Of a stretch of DNA of 55,661 nt, positions 1 to 6,818 are shown one piece after another; within the stretch, counting starts at the first letter, position 1, and each line of letters starts with the position of its first letter. Position numbers and translations under genes: made by a program. Source of the DNA: Planctomycetota bacterium (GTDB taxonomy: Bacteria; Planctomycetota; Planctomycetia; Pirellulales; Lacipirellulaceae); contig JAKEIB010000135.1 of the NCBI GenBank assembly GCA_022614705.1, positions 1 through 55,661 of the forward strand, given 5' to 3'. Under the pieces are notes generated by a model that was given only the letters and a program-made list of their open reading frames with translations, ran no database searches and was not told the DNA's origin.

Positions 1-621
1 AATCGAAGTGACGGAAAAGAACCTCGGCGAAGCGCTGCTGCCCACGAACGCGCTGACCCCCGGAATGGGCGTAAGCGGCCTGTCCGAAGTGAGCTTCGGC
101 TCATCTGGGTCCGTGAACGTGGCTGCGAGCCAACTCAATTCGACCTTAATGAACGCCCTCGTACCTCCCCACGGGCCGCCATTCACATTGATCGGCGCAG
201 GCGTGATACCATTAATGCTGTCGTAGTTGTAATCGACGCTAAAGATATCCACTGCTTCGGGTATCCGCGGAAAGTCGTTGGCGACGGTGACGACATAATC
301 GCTCGCCGACAATTGGATTGCGCCGCTGTTGATGTTCAGCGTGTAGCCGCCTTGGATCAATTGATGGAACGTTCTCACACCGGGCTCCGTGTCCACGCCC
401 GGGGTGGTCGTGTCGTACGAAAACGTGCCGGCGACGGGGGAGGTTTTCGGAACGCTGATCCCGAACAGCGTGTAGGTGCCCGGGGTCCCTATTTGTTGCA
501 AGGCCCCCTCAAAGCTGAACCCGACTCTTTCGGCACGCAGTTCGTCCGGCGACACGAGGACCGCCGCTGCGACCAGGCCGATGGCAAGTCTTACGGGATT
601 CGTAATGGGCAGCAGTTTCAT
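1..621 (-). CDS. Secreted hypothetical protein, 3' end beyond the window
   Basis: Reading leftwards from an ATG at 621, 207 codons are open to the window edge, so the C-terminus is missing. The N-terminus MKLLPITNPVRLAIGLVAAA followed by a Leu/Val stretch and a polar region is a plausible signal peptide. The remainder is Gly/Thr/Pro-rich beta-type sequence (for example GTYTLFGISVP and VAGTFSYDTTTPG) like planctomycete secreted proteins that end in a PEP-CTERM anchor; that anchor would lie outside the window. No enzymatic motif is visible. A short ORF (618-734) ends with an ATGA overlap on this start and may be translationally coupled to it. Function unknown; coding status is fairly sure because of the long open frame and the signal peptide. 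Confidence 0.75.
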   Translation of the reverse strand, partial: MKLLPITNPVRLAIGLVAAAVLVSPDELRAERVGFSFEGALQQIGTPGTYTLFGISVPKTSPVAGTFSYDTTTPGVDTEPGVRTFHQLIQGGYTLNINSGAIQLSASDYVVTVANDFPRIPEAVDIFSVDYNYDSINGITPAPINVNGGPWGGTRAFIKVELSWLAATFTDPDEPKLTSDRPLTPIPGVSAFVGSSASPRFFSVTSI

Positions 622-734
622 TGCACGACCTTTGACGCAAGAGGTTGAAACGAGAAGATCCCGCCCCGGTGCAACCGACCGAGGTGCTGAGGGTCTAGCA
701 TTGAGGTCCCGCACTTGCACTCTTGGCGATCCAT
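618..734 (-). CDS. Possible 38-residue leader ORF
   Basis: A short frame starts MDRQECKCGTSML and stops so that its TGA overlaps the ATG of the downstream secreted protein (ATGA at 618-621). It has a purine-rich GGAGG about 11 nt before its ATG, with an A-tract spacer. The downstream gene has no good Shine-Dalgarno sequence of its own, so the small ORF may deliver ribosomes by coupling. There is no similarity I recognise and it could be fortuitous. The two Cys in ECKCG are the only notable residues. Confidence 0.3.
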   Translation of the reverse strand: MDRQECKCGTSMLDPQHLGRLHRGGIFSFQPLASKVVQ

Positions 735-794
735 TTTTTTTTGATCCTCCTGCAAGCGCAATGTAACCCTCACCAATTGGGTTCCTACAGTACA

Positions 795-1258
795 GTGCGA
801 CGTTCGCGGCCCGGATGTGCCAAGAAAAGTTTGTATCGTTGCGAAGTTGCCGGATCGATTGGGTTCCCGATCGGGGGGTGACCGACTATTTCCGCTATAC
901 TTGAAGCTGATCTTACAAGGCCGAGATACAGACGAGGCAATGACCACCAGTACCGGAGCTCCGACGAAACCAGCTCCGCTGCTGCAAGGAGACAGTATAC
1001 CCCTTCCACTGGCTATGAACACTAACTTTCGTACGCGGAAGGAGGACTTTTAAGAAATTCCTGGGAGGAAGCCGGCACTCGAGAAGGCCAAGCCGCTCGC
1101 ACCTCGCCGGAGATTCATCGCCGGCTATTAGTTTACATCGCGCTCCTGGCTTCTCGTCGTGAAAACAGTCGGTCACCCCCCGATCGGCTAACAATCAAGC
1201 CCACAACTGGCAAGGCCAGTAGTTTTCTTGGCACATTCGGGCCGCGTACGTCGCACTG
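795..1258. repeat. Large imperfect inverted repeat between divergent genes
   Basis: The segment about 795-893 on the plus strand and the segment about 1165-1258 read on the minus strand are related copies. Both start with GTGCGACGT(T/A)CGCGGCCCG, continue through TGTGCCAAGAAAA, diverge in the middle, and share GATCGGGGGGTGACCGACT near the inner end. The copies face each other, one upstream of the leftward gene (621) and one upstream of the rightward gene (1416). Conceptual translation of both gives an SRSGGDRLF string, but neither lies in a convincing gene. It may be a dispersed element pair or a shared regulatory module. The rest of 735-1415 shows nothing else I can name. Confidence 0.6.
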
Positions 1259-1415
1259 GCAATAGGAGGAGTCAACGGCATGTAGTCTCCCCAGGGTTCC
1301 ACCTGGCCACGGATGCAAGAAGCGTCCGTTTCATTGGAGGATGGATTGAGTTACTTTGCGGTCCATTTTATCGCGTGCCGAGCGACTAACCCATTGTTTG
1401 GGAGGAGAAATCGAG

Positions 1416-1754
1416 ATGACCGACTACCGACCAGTGGACGGTCACAAAGCTACCGTCCATCAGAACGCGAACACTCCGCCGGCGCAAGCATTCACTCTGC
1501 CGATTGTCGACCAATGCTGCCGGCGGATGGAGTTCGCAGTGAAAGCGCTGATTGAAGAAGCAAAAGCGGAGGCGACTTGGACGGAATCGTATGCTGAAGC
1601 AACCGAGTTGCTCGAATCGGTTCCGCTGAGCAGCGGCGCATTCGAGCTTGCTCGGCAGCGCCTCCGGAACGCTCTGGACTATTGCTGCGAGGGAGAATTC
1701 GGGGCCGCATGCTTTGAGCTGCGACGGCTTCGCAACCAGCTTGCTGCGTTGTAA
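1416..1754 (+). CDS. Small hypothetical protein, 112 aa
   Basis: The chosen start is the ATG at 1416, which follows a strong GGAGGAG about 8 nt upstream; the frame also extends upstream to 1356 without a ribosome site. The protein begins MTDYRPVDGHKATVH and is mostly predicted helical, with Glu/Ala/Leu-rich segments (MEFAVKALIEEAKAEATW and FELARQRLRNALDY). The C-terminal half has paired Cys (YCCEGEFGAACFELRR). No signal peptide or membrane segment is evident. I do not recognise the family. It may be a small helical-bundle protein read from the region that carries the inverted repeat. Confidence 0.6.
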   Translation: MTDYRPVDGHKATVHQNANTPPAQAFTLPIVDQCCRRMEFAVKALIEEAKAEATWTESYAEATELLESVPLSSGAFELARQRLRNALDYCCEGEFGAACFELRRLRNQLAAL

Positions 1755-1831
1755 GTGGCATTAACCCGCAAGCGCATAACACATGTCATTAGACCAGCGT
1801 TCATGCGACTGTCGGAGTCGCGGGTTAGCTC

Positions 1832-2041
1832 GTGGACTCGCAGCTCTGGCTGAAGAAATCGAATCCCGATGGGACTCCATGGTGGACGGCCGACGGGGCA
1901 GAGCGAGATGTCGTTGGCGGCGACATGTTTTGGGGATATGTCGACAAAATAGGAAAACATCGACATGTTGGCTTGATGTCCGGCGGGTCGATTGTTGTGC
2001 GACGAACCCTCCCTCGCCACGGCGAGTCCCGAGCGACCTAG
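1832..2041 (+). CDS. Possible 69-residue ORF or gene remnant
   Basis: A GTG-initiated frame encodes DSQLWLKKSNPDGTPWWTAD followed by residues of ordinary globular composition (FWGYVDKIGKHRHVGLMSGG), then runs into the dispersed CCCTCCC-type repeat and stops. The first 50 residues look protein-like, unlike shadow frames in this GC-rich DNA. There is no ribosome site of note. It could be a short gene or the tail of a decayed one; nothing recognisable flanks it. Confidence 0.25.
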   Translation: MDSQLWLKKSNPDGTPWWTADGAERDVVGGDMFWGYVDKIGKHRHVGLMSGGSIVVRRTLPRHGESRAT

Positions 2042-2065
2042 CCCCTCCCTAATAGGGAGGGGGAT
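2042..2065. terminator. CCCCTCCC hairpin at the 3' end of the phosphatase gene
   Basis: CCCCTCCC, a short AATA-type loop and GGGAGGGGG form a strong stem-loop followed on the plus strand by GATTTTGTT. It overlaps the stop of the minus-strand phosphatase gene and is a single copy of the CCTCCCC repeat family that also lies inside that gene. It can act as a terminator for rightward transcription arriving from 1754. Confidence 0.45.
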
Positions 2066-3296
2066 TTTGTTGATCGCGCTGGCTAAGCGGGTTAGTAAGG
2101 TTGAATTCCTGTAGCAAGTCGCGCAGCACGGGTTCGATCTGTGCGCGTAGGTGTCGGTTGGCGTAGCCAATCCAGGCGACGTTTGTTTCGGTGTCGAGCG
2201 GTGTTTGCACTTGGCGGCCGGTTGGGGAGGTGATGATGACGCCGGCCTCTTCGGCGATTAGTTTGGTACAGAGGTCGTAGGCGTGGCAGCAGTGGCCGGG
2301 GGTTTTGCCGCGGGCGGCGATGAGTGGTTGGACAAGCGGGCGCAGGTCGGCGACGAAGCGATCTTGGCCGGTGGCCAGGCCGTAGAGTTGGCCGCTGGTG
2401 CAGGCGTATTGGTCCTCGAAGACGGCGGCGCTGTCGGCTGGGGAGAGGGGGACAGGCACATTTTGCTCCGCCGACCATCCGCGACGGATGGTGCCCGTCG
2501 CGGCGATGGTGCCCGCCGCAAATTGAGCCAGTCCCCGACGGGCGAGGAGTCGATCGCAGAGCGCATCGTCGATCGCGGCCAGCACGTCGCGGCCGCCGGG
2601 GAAGAAGCGGCAGATCGTGGCGTAGCCGTGGCGCAGGTCGGTGGCCGTGGATGGTTGAATCGCGAGCGGCTGCGATTCGTTGGTGAGCCGGTTGATGCGT
2701 ACGCCGTGCGCGCCCTTGCCGCGCGTTGCCCACAGTTGATCGCACAGGTGTTGTTTGACGAGCGGGATTTCGGTTTGCACGGCTAGTTCGATGTCGGCGA
2801 GCGACGCCCCTCCCCCTGCCCCTCCTCGATGTGGGGAGGGGTGTTGTCCCCCTCCCCCCGCCCCTCCCCGAGCTGGGGAGGGGAGTCGAGCGCCAGCCCC
2901 TCCCCGTCGAGGGGAGGGGGAGTTGGGGGCGACACCGGTGAGAATCCAGGCCGGGCGCTTCTGGTACATGAGACCGCGCGTGCCGTCGATCGGGTCGACG
3001 ATCACGCGCCAGCGCGCATCCGCTTCCACCGCGTTGTTCGGTAAGACCACGCGCCCGTCTGGCAATCCCTCGCCGATGAGAACTATTGGCTCGTGGGTCG
3101 CGATCTCGCGAGTGAACCATTCGACGAGGGCGGACTCACTGATGCGATCGACTTCGTACGTGACGTCGTCCGCGCCTTCGTGCGCCACGCGCGCCAAGTC
3201 GATCGCCGCCTGCTGTTCGCACGCGGTGACCACCCGGGCGCGAATGTTATCGTGCAGCCGGCGGAGCGGATCGAGGAATTCGATTATTTCTTTCAC
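2049..3296 (-). CDS. Inositol monophosphatase-superfamily phosphatase carrying two in-frame repeat insertions
   Basis: The signature WRVIVDPIDGTRGL is the metal-binding WxxDPIDGT motif of the inositol monophosphatase / 3'-phosphoadenosine-phosphatase superfamily, and VLIGEGLPDG upstream corresponds to the GEE-type acidic motif. The C-terminal part has HAYDLCTKLIAEEAGVIIT, which fits the second metal-binding region (usual W/xDxxAGxxIxxEAGG). The frame is open to 3437, but the first residues come from repeat DNA, so a GTG near 3296 (VKEIIEFLDPL) is the likely start; this is uncertain. Two palindromic repeats (2447-2536 and 2807-2929) lie within the reading frame and add about 70 residues, one segment being Pro/Gly/Arg-rich (SPSPRRGGAGARLPSPARGG). 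The substrate cannot be named. Galactokinase follows upstream on the same strand. Confidence 0.8.
   Translation of the reverse strand: MKEIIEFLDPLRRLHDNIRARVVTACEQQAAIDLARVAHEGADDVTYEVDRISESALVEWFTREIATHEPIVLIGEGLPDGRVVLPNNAVEADARWRVIVDPIDGTRGLMYQKRPAWILTGVAPNSPSPRRGGAGARLPSPARGGAGGGGQHPSPHRGGAGGGASLADIELAVQTEIPLVKQHLCDQLWATRGKGAHGVRINRLTNESQPLAIQPSTATDLRHGYATICRFFPGGRDVLAAIDDALCDRLLARRGLAQFAAGTIAATGTIRRGWSAEQNVPVPLSPADSAAVFEDQYACTSGQLYGLATGQDRFVADLRPLVQPLIAARGKTPGHCCHAYDLCTKLIAEEAGVIITSPTGRQVQTPLDTETNVAWIGYANRHLRAQIEPVLRDLLQEFNLTNPLSQRDQQNPPPY
2447..2536. repeat. GGGACAGGCACATTTTGC-type palindromic repeat inside the phosphatase gene
   Basis: This 90-bp segment begins GGGGGACAGGCACATTTTGC and ends CGCAAATTGAGCCAGTCCCC, with GC-rich self-complementary DNA between. 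The reverse complement of 55562-55630 is a second, slightly shorter copy in noncoding DNA. Here the repeat is a whole number of codons and encodes roughly residues LAQFAAGTIAATGTIRRGWS. Confidence 0.8.
2807..2929. repeat. Three consecutive CCCCTCCCC hairpins inside the phosphatase gene
   Basis: Three stem-loops of the form CCCCTCC...GGGGAGGGG occur at about 2807-2842, 2848-2884 and 2897-2920. They translate in frame as three variants of PSP(A/H)RGGAG(G). The array falls just after the DPIDGT-containing region, presumably in a surface loop. Confidence 0.8.
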
Positions 3297-3318
3297 GGAC
3301 TTAATGGGGTAAGTAGGC

Positions 3319-3345
3319 CTCACGCAAAGGCGCCAAGGCGCAAAG
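3319..3345 (+). repeat. Solo copy of the 27-bp ACGCAAAGGCGC terminal repeat
   Basis: The segment starts CTCACGCAAAGGCGCCAAGG and differs by one base from the perfectly conserved inverted repeats at 6675/6787 and 13332/13819. No inverted partner is found nearby, so it is a solo end or a decayed element. Confidence 0.75.
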
Positions 3346-3370
3346 CTCGAAGAAAAAAACAATACATTTG

Positions 3371-3435
3371 GAACAGGAGGTAACAGAGAGAACAGAGGCT
3401 TGCCAATCCTCCGTTTTCTCTGTTTCCTCCTGTTC
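3371..3435. repeat. GAACAGGAGG-type palindromic element
   Basis: Arms of about 28 bp (GAACAGGAGGTAACAGAGAG... and ...CTCTGTTTCCTCCTGTTC) surround a 9-nt loop. The same family recurs at 5722-5788. It lies between galactokinase (minus, ends 3485) and the phosphatase gene. Confidence 0.8.
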
Positions 3436-3484
3436 AAAAGAATGTAAGTGTGTCTCCGCTAATTTGAAACATCACCCTTTCACC

Positions 3485-4750
3485 TTATTGAATTTGCGGG
3501 AGTCCTGGCTGATTGTCGATGCGAATAACATGGGCGCCGCGCGCGGGTCGGCTGACGAGTGCGCTGGCTGCAATGTTCGTCTTGTCGTGATATCGATCCA
3601 ACAAATGTTTCGTAACGGCCTCAACCTTGCCGGTTTCGACGAGGCTCACGGTGCAGCCGCCGAAGCCGCCGCCGGTCATTCGCGAGCCGATGACGCCGCC
3701 GCTGGGGCCGATGTCGCGAGCCAGGTCGACGAGCAGGTCGAGCTCGCGACAGCTTACTTCGTAGTCGCCCTTGAGCGAATCGTGGCTGGCGTACATCAGC
3801 CGGCCGACTTCGGGCCAGTCGGCGGCCTTCACCGCTGCGGCCGCTTTCACGGTCCGCGCGATCTCGCCGATCGCGTGTCTGGCGCGACGGTATTCAACCG
3901 GTTCTAGCGCACCACGTCGCGCTTGAAGCTGCGGGAATCGCGCATCGCGCAAAGAAGTGACGCCGAGCTTGCGAGCGGCCGATTCGCACTGTGCGCGACG
4001 TTCGGCATACTCGCCGCCAGAGAGTTCGTGCTTGACGTTGGTGTTCACGATGAGCACGGTAACGTTCGGATCGAGCAGTGGAATGTGCTCGGTTTGTTGC
4101 GAGCGGCAGTCGAGCAGCATGAGATGATCCGGCCGGCACATGACGGACGCAAACTGGTCCATGATGCCGCACGGCACGCCGGCGAAGTCGTGTTCAGCCT
4201 TCTGACACAGCAATGCCTTCTCCGTGAGTTCGAGCGACGTGCCCGTCATCGCTTCAATCAACGTGGCCGTGGCGATTTCGAGCGCCGCGCTGCTCGACAA
4301 GCCGCCACCAATGGGGACATTGGTTTCGATGACGGCTTGAAATCCGGTCGGCCGCATGTTCCGCTCGATGCATCCCGCGAGCACACCCGCGACGTAATCC
4401 GACCAATGGCCGGGAATGGTGTGGCGCTGGGGCGATGTGAGCGAGATTTCGACTTCATCATTCGTTGCCACGCTGAAGACGGTTGCGAGGGGGACAGTCC
4501 CCTTTTCTTGTTTAGCGTTGTTTGGCGGGTCAGCGCCTGTCGACAAGAAAAGGGGACAGTCCCCTGCCGCGATCACGCAGTAGCGGTCGATGGCCATCGG
4601 CAACACGAAGCCGTCGTTGTAGTCGACGTGCTCGCCGATGATGTTGACGCGGCCGGGCGCGGCGACGAGCCATCGCGGCGCTTTGAGATACCGTTGCTCA
4701 AAGCGCTGCGCGGCGCTCGCGACTAGTTGATTCAATTGGTCGCTATCCAT
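3485..4750 (-). CDS. galK: Galactokinase with an in-frame repeat insertion
   Basis: Phosphorylates galactose to galactose-1-phosphate in the Leloir pathway. All three GHMP-kinase motifs are present: GRVNIIGEHVDYNDGFVLP near the N-terminus (substrate binding), PIGGGLSSSAALE (ATP loop) and GSRMTGGGFGGCTVSL near the C-terminus. After VIAAG an extra segment of about 25 residues (CPLFLSTGADPPNNAKQEKG) is encoded by a GGGGACAGTCCCC palindrome at 4489-4564. Normal sequence resumes at NDEVEISL, so the insertion is presumably tolerated in a loop. The ATG at 4750 (MDSDQLN) is preferred; an upstream ATG at 4777 overlaps the end of the prenyltransferase gene. Same strand as the prenyltransferase and probably co-transcribed with it. 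Confidence 0.93.
   Translation of the reverse strand: MDSDQLNQLVASAAQRFEQRYLKAPRWLVAAPGRVNIIGEHVDYNDGFVLPMAIDRYCVIAAGDCPLFLSTGADPPNNAKQEKGTVPLATVFSVATNDEVEISLTSPQRHTIPGHWSDYVAGVLAGCIERNMRPTGFQAVIETNVPIGGGLSSSAALEIATATLIEAMTGTSLELTEKALLCQKAEHDFAGVPCGIMDQFASVMCRPDHLMLLDCRSQQTEHIPLLDPNVTVLIVNTNVKHELSGGEYAERRAQCESAARKLGVTSLRDARFPQLQARRGALEPVEYRRARHAIGEIARTVKAAAAVKAADWPEVGRLMYASHDSLKGDYEVSCRELDLLVDLARDIGPSGGVIGSRMTGGGFGGCTVSLVETGKVEAVTKHLLDRYHDKTNIAASALVSRPARGAHVIRIDNQPGLPQIQ
4489..4564. repeat. GGGGACAGTCCCC palindrome inside galK
   Basis: Arms GGGGGACAGTCCCCTTTTCTTG-like (4489-4510) and CAAGAAAAGGGGACAGTCCC (from 4544) are inverted copies around a short spacer. The DNA is read through in frame by galK. 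Confidence 0.85.
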
Positions 4751-4766
4751 GTTTTCTTGGCACTTG

Positions 4767-5720
4767 TCATGTAGCATTGAGCCACATCGTCAGCAGCAGC
4801 GTTGGAAACAGGAGCACAAGCACTACGAATCCCCAAACCGGCCCCGCGTAACCCATGCACACGGCCGCGTCGAGCACGATAATCGATTGCACGCAGTGCC
4901 GCACGGCCACTTGCACGCGCTGCGGCGTTGGCTGCACGACTGCGGCCAGGCAGCGCCGCCCGGTAATGAGCGCGAGTAGCGCCCACAGAAAATACCATCC
5001 GTTATGCACAACCGCCAACGGCGGGCGAAATCCGGTCCACATCGGTACGCTGGCGAGCAACGCCATGCCGGACAGCAGCACCAAAAAGCCGCCGATCAGT
5101 CGGCCGCGGGCGGTGGTGCGAGCTTCGGTGCGAGCAAAGATCGTCACGCCAATGACGTAAACGCCAATGCCGATGGCAATCAACCACGCAGCACTCGTTC
5201 CCCATTCGACCAACGGCCTGGCCGCATCAGCGGCCAGCGGCGCCAGGCTCATCCCTAATAGCACGTTGAGCGAGCGGCAGGCGCCCATCGCCAGCGGCGC
5301 GAATGGAGTGCGCTTCAACACGCGGTCGTACAACACGATGCAGGCTGCAAGCAGTGTTGCGACCGTGCCGGGTCGCCAATCGCTTATAACAACGCTCGCG
5401 AACCACGCAATGAGCACACCACTGGCTAGCATGGCCCAGCCGACGGCCATCGCCGCGCGCCGCGAGATACGGCCCGAAGGAATCGGCCGTTCGGGCCGGT
5501 CGCGGGCGTCGACCTCGGCGTCGAACACGTCGTTGAGCACGATGCCGCTGAGATACAGCAAGCAGGATGCGGTGACTAACAACAGGAAATGCGCGGCCGG
5601 CTGCAACGCGCGATGCGTGACGAGATAGCCCATCATCACGTCGGCGATAGTCGTGAACACGTTCGGCAGCCGCAACAACTGCAACCAGGCGAACAATCGA
5701 TGGCGAAGGCTATTCCCCAT
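4767..5720 (-). CDS. UbiA-family prenyltransferase
   Basis: Membrane aromatic or polyol prenyltransferase family of about 317 residues with eight to nine hydrophobic helices. The first Asp-rich motif is NDVFDAEVDARDRPERPIPS, followed by GRISRRAAM, which is diagnostic for prenyl-diphosphate binding. The acceptor cannot be read from sequence. Its placement beside a TIM-barrel sugar isomerase/epimerase-type protein resembles the EboC/EboE pairing of ebo clusters, but the other ebo genes are absent here, so that is only a possibility; ubiquinone or menaquinone-pathway roles are alternatives. ATG at 5720. Confidence 0.85.
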   Translation of the reverse strand: MGNSLRHRLFAWLQLLRLPNVFTTIADVMMGYLVTHRALQPAAHFLLLVTASCLLYLSGIVLNDVFDAEVDARDRPERPIPSGRISRRAAMAVGWAMLASGVLIAWFASVVISDWRPGTVATLLAACIVLYDRVLKRTPFAPLAMGACRSLNVLLGMSLAPLAADAARPLVEWGTSAAWLIAIGIGVYVIGVTIFARTEARTTARGRLIGGFLVLLSGMALLASVPMWTGFRPPLAVVHNGWYFLWALLALITGRRCLAAVVQPTPQRVQVAVRHCVQSIIVLDAAVCMGYAGPVWGFVVLVLLFPTLLLTMWLNAT

Positions 5721-5721
5721 T

Positions 5722-5788
5722 CCTCTGTTTCCTCTGTTACCTCCTGTTCAAAGAATACATGAACAGGAGGAAACAGAGGAAACGGAGG
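5722..5788. repeat. GAACAGGAGG-type palindromic element
   Basis: Arms of 28 bp (CCTCTGTTTCCTCTGTTACC... and ...GGAGGAAACAGAGGAAACGG) enclose an 11-nt loop. It belongs to the same family as 3371-3435 and sits directly upstream of the prenyltransferase start, so it is within the transcript leader or acts as an intercistronic hairpin. Confidence 0.8.
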
Positions 5789-5809
5789 GGAGATTTAGTG
5801 GATTGTCCT

Positions 5810-6664
5810 TCATGCTTGAGCGGCATTGCTGAGTTGATTTTGAAGGAATGTTGTTGCTTCGCCCGCGGCTTTATCCGGATCATTGATGTACGGGTAAAGC
5901 TCCACGGTGAGCCAGCCCGCGTAGCCGGTGTTTTGGATGGCGGCGAGTGTGGCTGGGAAGTCGATCGCGCCGTGGCCGGGGACCAGGTGCTGGTGGACGC
6001 GCGTGGCGGCGATGTCTTCGAGGTGGTAGTGTCGCGTGTGCGGTTGCATCTTCGCGATCCAATCTTGCGGGTCTTCTCCGACGCAATAAGCGTGGCCAAC
6101 GTCGAAGTTGAGGCCGATCATCGGTGAGTCGATGCGGCCGACGAACTCCAGGTATTGGTCGAAGCGTTCGATCAACAAGCCGGGTTCTGGCTCGATGAGC
6201 AGCGGCACGTTGAGCGATTCGGCGACGTCAATGCACGGCATCAGCTCGTCGTAAAAAACGTCGGCGCCATTGCGCCAGGTTTGGCCGTGGGCGAGCGGAC
6301 CGCCGGGTTCGGTGGTGATGTTCGGCGCGCCGAGGTCGCGCGCCAGGTAGAGCGCGCGCTTGGTGTGTTCGCGGCGGATCGCGCGGTAGTGCGGATCGGG
6401 TTCGATCCAACTCGGGTGCCAGTACGGCTGCCGGGGGTCGGCGACGGCGTTCATCATGAACGCGTTGATGTTCGAGATGGCGAGCTGGTGTTTCGCCAAC
6501 GCATCGCGGATCGATTGCTTCTGCTCGTCCAACAAGCCGGCCGGCCAGGCGTGCGGCACGTCGGCCAAGAGCTCGATGCCCTTGTAGCCCAATGCGGCGA
6601 CGCGCGCGATCGTTTCCTCGATCGAAAATCGCAAGTAGGCGTTGGAGCTGAAAGCCAGTTGCAT
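5810..6664 (-). CDS. Sugar phosphate isomerase/epimerase-type TIM-barrel protein
   Basis: AP-endonuclease-2/xylose-isomerase-like fold of 284 residues. Conserved metal ligands of the family can be seen as EPEPGLLIE, GLNFDVGH, HYHLEDI and ELYP (Glu, Asp-His, His, Glu order typical of this superfamily). GYKGIELLADVPHAW near the N-terminus is the first strand and loop. The reaction is unknown. The ATG at 6664 (MQLAFSSNAY) is preferred to a GTG at 6679 that lies in repeat DNA. It lies upstream of the prenyltransferase and galactokinase on the same strand, so the three may share a transcript. Confidence 0.82.
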   Translation of the reverse strand: MQLAFSSNAYLRFSIEETIARVAALGYKGIELLADVPHAWPAGLLDEQKQSIRDALAKHQLAISNINAFMMNAVADPRQPYWHPSWIEPDPHYRAIRREHTKRALYLARDLGAPNITTEPGGPLAHGQTWRNGADVFYDELMPCIDVAESLNVPLLIEPEPGLLIERFDQYLEFVGRIDSPMIGLNFDVGHAYCVGEDPQDWIAKMQPHTRHYHLEDIAATRVHQHLVPGHGAIDFPATLAAIQNTGYAGWLTVELYPYINDPDKAAGEATTFLQNQLSNAAQA

Positions 6665-6674
6665 GTGGAATTGT

Positions 6675-6813
6675 CTCACGCAAAGGCGCTAAGGCGCAAA
6701 GGTGATGAGATGAGGGATGAACGATGAGATGCCAACCGGTCTAATAGAGTCGGTTTTCATATTCCGTCCCTCATCCTTCATCCTGACTTTGCGCCTTAGC
6801 GCCTTTGCGTGAG
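6675..6813. mobile_element. 139-bp noncoding element with 27-bp perfect terminal inverted repeats
   Basis: Both ends are the same 27-bp sequence, starting CTCACGCAAAGGCGCTAAGG, in opposite orientation with no mismatch. Immediately inside are imperfect inverted GATGAGGGATGA / CCCTCATCCTTCATCC segments, so nearly the whole unit can fold back. These ends are identical to the ends of the GxxExxY-coding unit at 13332-13845. No target duplication is obvious. It sits between the isomerase start and the end of mmsA. Confidence 0.7.
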
Positions 6814-6818
6814 ACTGC

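Noticed and set aside
4750..4777. Upstream galK start MLHDKCQEN
   Set aside because: It would overlap the end of the prenyltransferase gene and adds residues not expected in galactokinase; 4750 is more likely, though not proven.
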